From an uncultured Lachnospiraceae bacterium (GTDB lineage Bacteria > Bacillota > Clostridia > Lachnospirales > Lachnospiraceae), in contig CAJTUZ010000004.1 in NCBI GenBank assembly GCA_910579735.1, forward strand, positions 1-47,821: a stretch of 47,821 bases of DNA. Direction: 5' to 3'. How positions within the stretch are numbered: the first letter of the stretch is position 1; each line of letters opens with the position of its first letter. The notes beneath the pieces are model-generated. The model was not told the origin of the DNA. It did no database searches and saw nothing but the letters and a program-made list of their open reading frames with translations. The position numbers and the translations under genes were made by a program. Positions 45,136 to 47,821 of this stretch are shown here, piece by piece.

Positions 45136-46245
45136 TTACTTTCTCCCAAGTCGTTCTTTTAATATCGCAGCGATCTGTTCGGAAGCCGTTCCGTCTCCGT
45201 AAGGATTGACTGCCTTACTCATTTTTTCATACTCCGCTTTATTATCCAATAACTCACGAAACGCTGTATAAACTCCGTTTTCACTTGTTCCGACAAGTTT
45301 TAAAGTTCCTGCCTCAATTCCTTCGGGACGTTCTGTGGTATCCCGCATGACCAAAACCGGTTTCCCCATAGCAGGCGCTTCTTCCTGTATACCGCCGCTG
45401 TCCGTCAGAATCAGGTAACTACGGCTCATAAAATTATGAAAGTCAAGAACATCTAACGGCTCAATCAATTTAATTCTGTCATTTCCGGCCAGTTCCTCTT
45501 TTGCTGCCGCCCTCACTGCAGGATTCATATGAATGGGATAAATGATCTTTATATCTTCAAATTCCGTACATATCCTGTTTATAGCACGAAACATATGGCG
45601 CAAAGGTTCTCCGAGGTTTTCCCTTCTATGTGCTGTGAGCAGAATAAGTCTGGAGCCTTCGGCCCAATCTAACGCTTCATGCCTGTATTCTTTTCTTACA
45701 GTGGTCTTTAATGCATCAATAACTGTATTCCCTGTGACAAAAATATCTTCTTCTTTCTTTCCTTCCTTTAACAAATTCTTTTTTGCCAGTTCCGTAGGAG
45801 CGAAATAATAATTTGTTATAATATCCACTGCCTGACGGTTAAATTCTTCCGGATAGGGGGACTGCAGATTGTATGTCCTCAGACCCGCCTCAACATGACC
45901 TACAGGTATATTCATATAAAACCCGGCCAACGCAGAGGCAAACGCCGTCGTAGTATCTCCATGCACCAATATGACATCCGGTTTTTCCTGCTCAAGAATC
46001 GTCCTGAAATGATCCAGTATTGCAATGGTTATATCAAATAACGTCTGTCTTTCCTTCATGATCGCCAGATCATACCTCGGCTTTACATCGAATACCTGAA
46101 GGACCTGTGCCAGCATCTCCCGATGCTGTCCCGTAACGCAGACTACTGTTTCCACATCCTTACACTGTTCCAGTGCTTTCACAACCGGACACATCTTGAT
46201 CGCCTCCGGCCGTGTACCAAACACAAGCAACACTTTCATTTTCAT
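45136..46245 (-). CDS. wecB: UDP-GlcNAc 2-epimerase (non-hydrolysing)
   Basis: 369 residues, the family norm. Motifs: FGTRPEAIK, GHVEAGLRT, HRRENLG and TDSGGIQEEAP, all typical of WecB/MnaA. The ATG at 46245 is chosen because GAGAGG lies 6 nt upstream; the ATG at 46266 overlaps the previous gene. It makes UDP-ManNAc for the WecC homologue downstream, or for teichoic-acid linkage units if this is the only copy in the genome. Confidence 0.94.
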   Translation of the reverse strand: MKMKVLLVFGTRPEAIKMCPVVKALEQCKDVETVVCVTGQHREMLAQVLQVFDVKPRYDLAIMKERQTLFDITIAILDHFRTILEQEKPDVILVHGDTTTAFASALAGFYMNIPVGHVEAGLRTYNLQSPYPEEFNRQAVDIITNYYFAPTELAKKNLLKEGKKEEDIFVTGNTVIDALKTTVRKEYRHEALDWAEGSRLILLTAHRRENLGEPLRHMFRAINRICTEFEDIKIIYPIHMNPAVRAAAKEELAGNDRIKLIEPLDVLDFHNFMSRSYLILTDSGGIQEEAPAMGKPVLVMRDTTERPEGIEAGTLKLVGTSENGVYTAFRELLDNKAEYEKMSKAVNPYGDGTASEQIAAILKERLGRK

Positions 46246-46262
46246 AATTTTTCCTCTCATCC

Positions 46263-47240
46263 TCATCCAATCTGCCGTGCATACAGCACTTTGTATTTCA
46301 GCACAAACAAATCTATCGCCGCCTTATGTGAAAGCGGCAGTCCGCACGTTCTTCTTATCTGTTTCCAACTATCTGCCATCTCGGCATAATCGTCCTGCAG
46401 AAGCTGCTGCACATAAAGCCGGAAGCGCTTCTTCTCCGCACGTGAGGCACGCCTGTATATCACAAATTCGAACTGTGCCAGAAATTTTAGGATACCCATG
46501 TTAAAAAAAGGTTTACTGTTATATGGCTTGCACTCCGCAACCTTATTATACATCATCCGAAATGCCGTATATGGAAACAGAAAAGGCACTTTCTGCTCTC
46601 TGTTGTGCATGGCTGAAGACATATGCTGCACGTAGTAATATTCTGCACTTGATACGACTGCGATATTCCCTGCCATTGCATTTGCGAACAATGTAATCGG
46701 AATGTCCTCTGCACGGGCACCTTCTTCCTGTACAAATTGTATCTGATACTTGTCCCAGAAATCTCTGCGGTACATTCTTCCGCAGCATGCTGATAAACGA
46801 TAGGCCCATACTTCGTTATGAAACCGTTCGTAATTTTGGGGCAGTAAAACCGTCCTGTTCTTCCCGCCTTCGTCTTCCATGGTAAATCCGGCGATAACCA
46901 AATCAGAGCCATTCTTTTCCGCACATTCTATCATATCTCTTATATAATGGATTCCTATATAATCATCTGCATCTACAAACAGGATATAGTTTCCTGCTGC
47001 CGCTTGCAGCGCCGCATTACGCGCATGCGCGACACCATGGTTAGATTGGAACATATATTTTATTCGAGGATCCTGCCCGGCAAAATGCCGCATGATCTGA
47101 TCGCTGTTATCAGTACTGCCATCATTTATGACGATGGCTTCTATATGCCTGTATGACTGCTTTAGTATCGATGTCATACATTTTTCGATATATTCTCCAC
47201 AATTATATAGTGGTACGATGACGGATACCAGTGGGTTCAA
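46263..47240 (-). CDS. GT2-family glycosyltransferase
   Basis: 325 residues. GT-A fold with VSVIVPLYNCGEYIEKCM, INDGSTDNS and VDADDYIG (the DxD metal site). The start is TTG at 47240, behind AGGAG with 7-nt spacing, 47 nt after the -10 of a good promoter. It is the first gene of the operon. No membrane segments, so it is probably a peripheral transferase that adds an early residue to the lipid-linked glycan. Confidence 0.9.
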   Translation of the reverse strand: MNPLVSVIVPLYNCGEYIEKCMTSILKQSYRHIEAIVINDGSTDNSDQIMRHFAGQDPRIKYMFQSNHGVAHARNAALQAAAGNYILFVDADDYIGIHYIRDMIECAEKNGSDLVIAGFTMEDEGGKNRTVLLPQNYERFHNEVWAYRLSACCGRMYRRDFWDKYQIQFVQEEGARAEDIPITLFANAMAGNIAVVSSAEYYYVQHMSSAMHNREQKVPFLFPYTAFRMMYNKVAECKPYNSKPFFNMGILKFLAQFEFVIYRRASRAEKKRFRLYVQQLLQDDYAEMADSWKQIRRTCGLPLSHKAAIDLFVLKYKVLYARQIG

Positions 47241-47286
47241 TTTTGCGCTCCTGCCATATCAGATAATTTTCCAGAATTTCCTTATT

Positions 47287-47315
47287 ATTTTAGCACAATT
47301 GTAGAGAGTAGGCAA
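47287..47315 (-). promoter_or_regulatory. Main promoter of the glycan operon
   Basis: Minus strand TTGCCT (47315-47310), 17-bp spacer, TAAAAT (47292-47287), placed between the upstream terminator (47350-47381) and the first gene. Good sigma-A match with ideal spacing. It is not flanked by inverted repeats, so I see no sign of a promoter inversion switch. Confidence 0.7.
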
Positions 47316-47349
47316 CGATTTTGAAAATTCGCCGTTATCAACAAATAAA

Positions 47350-47381
47350 ATCCGGTGCTCCCAAAGATGAAAGCACCGGAT
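47350..47381 (-). terminator. Rho-independent terminator of the coiled-coil gene
   Basis: ATCCGGTGCT (47350-47359) and AGCACCGGAT (47372-47381) form a perfect 10-bp stem; on the minus strand it is followed by TTTTATTTG. It lies 24 nt after the stop of the gene ending at 47405 and separates it from the glycan operon. Confidence 0.9.
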
Positions 47382-47404
47382 CTTAATTGCATTGCATAAT
47401 GCAT

Positions 47405-47821
47405 TTATACCGTTGTTGCTACATTATTCTGTTTTCTTTTTCTGGATCTTTTTTTGAGTTTATCAACTTCCTCTAGTAGATAATTAACCTTCACTTCATA
47501 AGCAAGATTTTTATCAGCTGCGGGAATCGCCTGATTCAATTTATTTGACAATTCAATAAAATTTTCAGCAAGTAATTGGATATTCTTGTCTGTAGTATTT
47601 TCAAGATGCAATTCAATATTTATCGTTCTATGCTCCAAATCCCTTAAGTCTGATCTTATACCTTGTATTTCCGTTTTCATACCCTGCATTTCTGTTTTCA
47701 TACTTTGCGTTTCCGTTTTCATATCCTGCATTTCTGTTTTCATACTTTGCGTTTCCGTTTTCATATCCTGCATTTCTGTTTTCATACTTTGCGTTTCCGT
47801 TTTCATATCCTGCATTTCTGT
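47405..47821 (-). CDS. Coiled-coil heptad-repeat protein, 5' end outside the window
   Basis: At least 138 residues are visible; the frame is open to the window edge, so the start lies upstream. The visible N-terminal part is heptads of the form MKTE(T/M)Q(S/D), then a less regular coiled coil (IRSDLRDLEHRTINIELHLE), ending in a basic tail RSRKRKQNN. Such proteins are common in Lachnospiraceae and often carry DNA-level repeats. Function unknown. It has its own terminator and is probably not part of the glycan operon. Confidence 0.8.
   Translation of the reverse strand, partial: TEMQDMKTETQSMKTEMQDMKTETQSMKTEMQDMKTETQSMKTEMQGMKTEIQGIRSDLRDLEHRTINIELHLENTTDKNIQLLAENFIELSNKLNQAIPAADKNLAYEVKVNYLLEEVDKLKKRSRKRKQNNVATTV
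47667..47821 (-). repeat. 42-bp tandem repeat (pairs of 21-bp heptad units)
   Basis: Three identical 42-bp units (47688-47729, 47730-47771, 47772-47813) run off the window edge, preceded by one diverged 21-bp unit (47667-47687). Each 42-bp unit has two similar 21-bp halves encoding seven residues each. Identical units imply recent expansion or gene conversion and variable copy number. Confidence 0.92.

Noticed and set aside
47287..47315. Invertible promoter
   Set aside because: I looked for inverted repeats flanking the promoters at 47.3, 33.5 and 8.3 kb and for a recombinase gene; none is visible in the window.
1..47821. CRISPR arrays, tRNA or rRNA genes, insertion sequences, prophage genes
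   Set aside because: No spacer-repeat pattern, no cloverleaf, no transposase or integrase motifs were seen. The only tandem repeat is the 42-bp coding repeat at the right edge.

Overview
The window looks like the chromosome of a low-to-mid GC Gram-positive anaerobe, most likely a Clostridia/Lachnospiraceae-type Firmicute. The reasons are the strong AGGAGG-type ribosome binding sites, TTG and GTG starts, tightly packed overlapping genes, and three radical SAM/SPASM enzymes. This placement is inference; no rRNA or marker gene is present.

Almost the whole window is one surface-glycan locus read on the minus strand. It lies between a promoter near 47.3 kb, just after the terminator of a repeat-rich coiled-coil gene, and a strong terminator at 211-250. 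In transcription order it contains the following. (1) 47.2-33.4 kb: a glycosyltransferase and ManNAcA module with GT2, WecB-type 2-epimerase, GT4, WecC-type dehydrogenase, a two-domain oxidoreductase, a methyltransferase, GT4, a dead MBOAT acyltransferase, a heparinase-II/III-like protein, an AsnB-type amidotransferase and a possible fucosyltransferase-like protein. (2) 32.3-25.1 kb: a CDP-deoxyhexose module with RfbH, RfbF and RfbG homologues, a split transketolase, a radical SAM enzyme and an FkbM methyltransferase. (3) 25.0-22.2 kb: three consecutive decoration genes (hexapeptide acyltransferase, methyltransferase, epimerase/reductase). (4) 22.2-8.4 kb: a radical SAM enzyme, a sugar aminotransferase, a sodium:solute symporter, an acyl-AMP ligase, two acyl carrier proteins, two paralogous GNAT-like proteins, a broken formyltransferase, FkbH, MaoC, SDR, a methyltransferase and an FAD enzyme. 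These look like machinery for making or importing an unusual acyl group and attaching it to an amino sugar. A terminator follows. (5) 8.2-0.3 kb: a membrane/GT2/methyltransferase triple fusion, a TPP enzyme, a radical SAM enzyme and a PglK-like ABC flippase. I do not see an initiating sugar-phosphate transferase, a Wzy polymerase or a Wzx flippase.

The outstanding signal is a set of eight poly-G tracts (8 or 9 G on the coding strand), each inside a different glycan gene. There are no runs of 7 and only ordinary runs of 6 or fewer elsewhere. Each tract lies at Gly codons. By reading frame, three genes are OFF in this sequence: the GT2 fusion (9 G, needs 8 or 11), the epimerase (8 G, needs 9) and the zinc-finger methyltransferase (8 G, needs 9). 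Four are in frame: SDR, AMP ligase, hexapeptide acyltransferase and the methyltransferase at 39.7 kb. The eighth, the formyltransferase, is in frame at the tract but broken elsewhere. This is the signature of slipped-strand phase variation, as known from Campylobacter and Neisseria contingency loci. Here it would give a combinatorially variable surface glycan in a Gram-positive bacterium. Gene-by-gene frame analysis is direct from the sequence; actual switching is inference.
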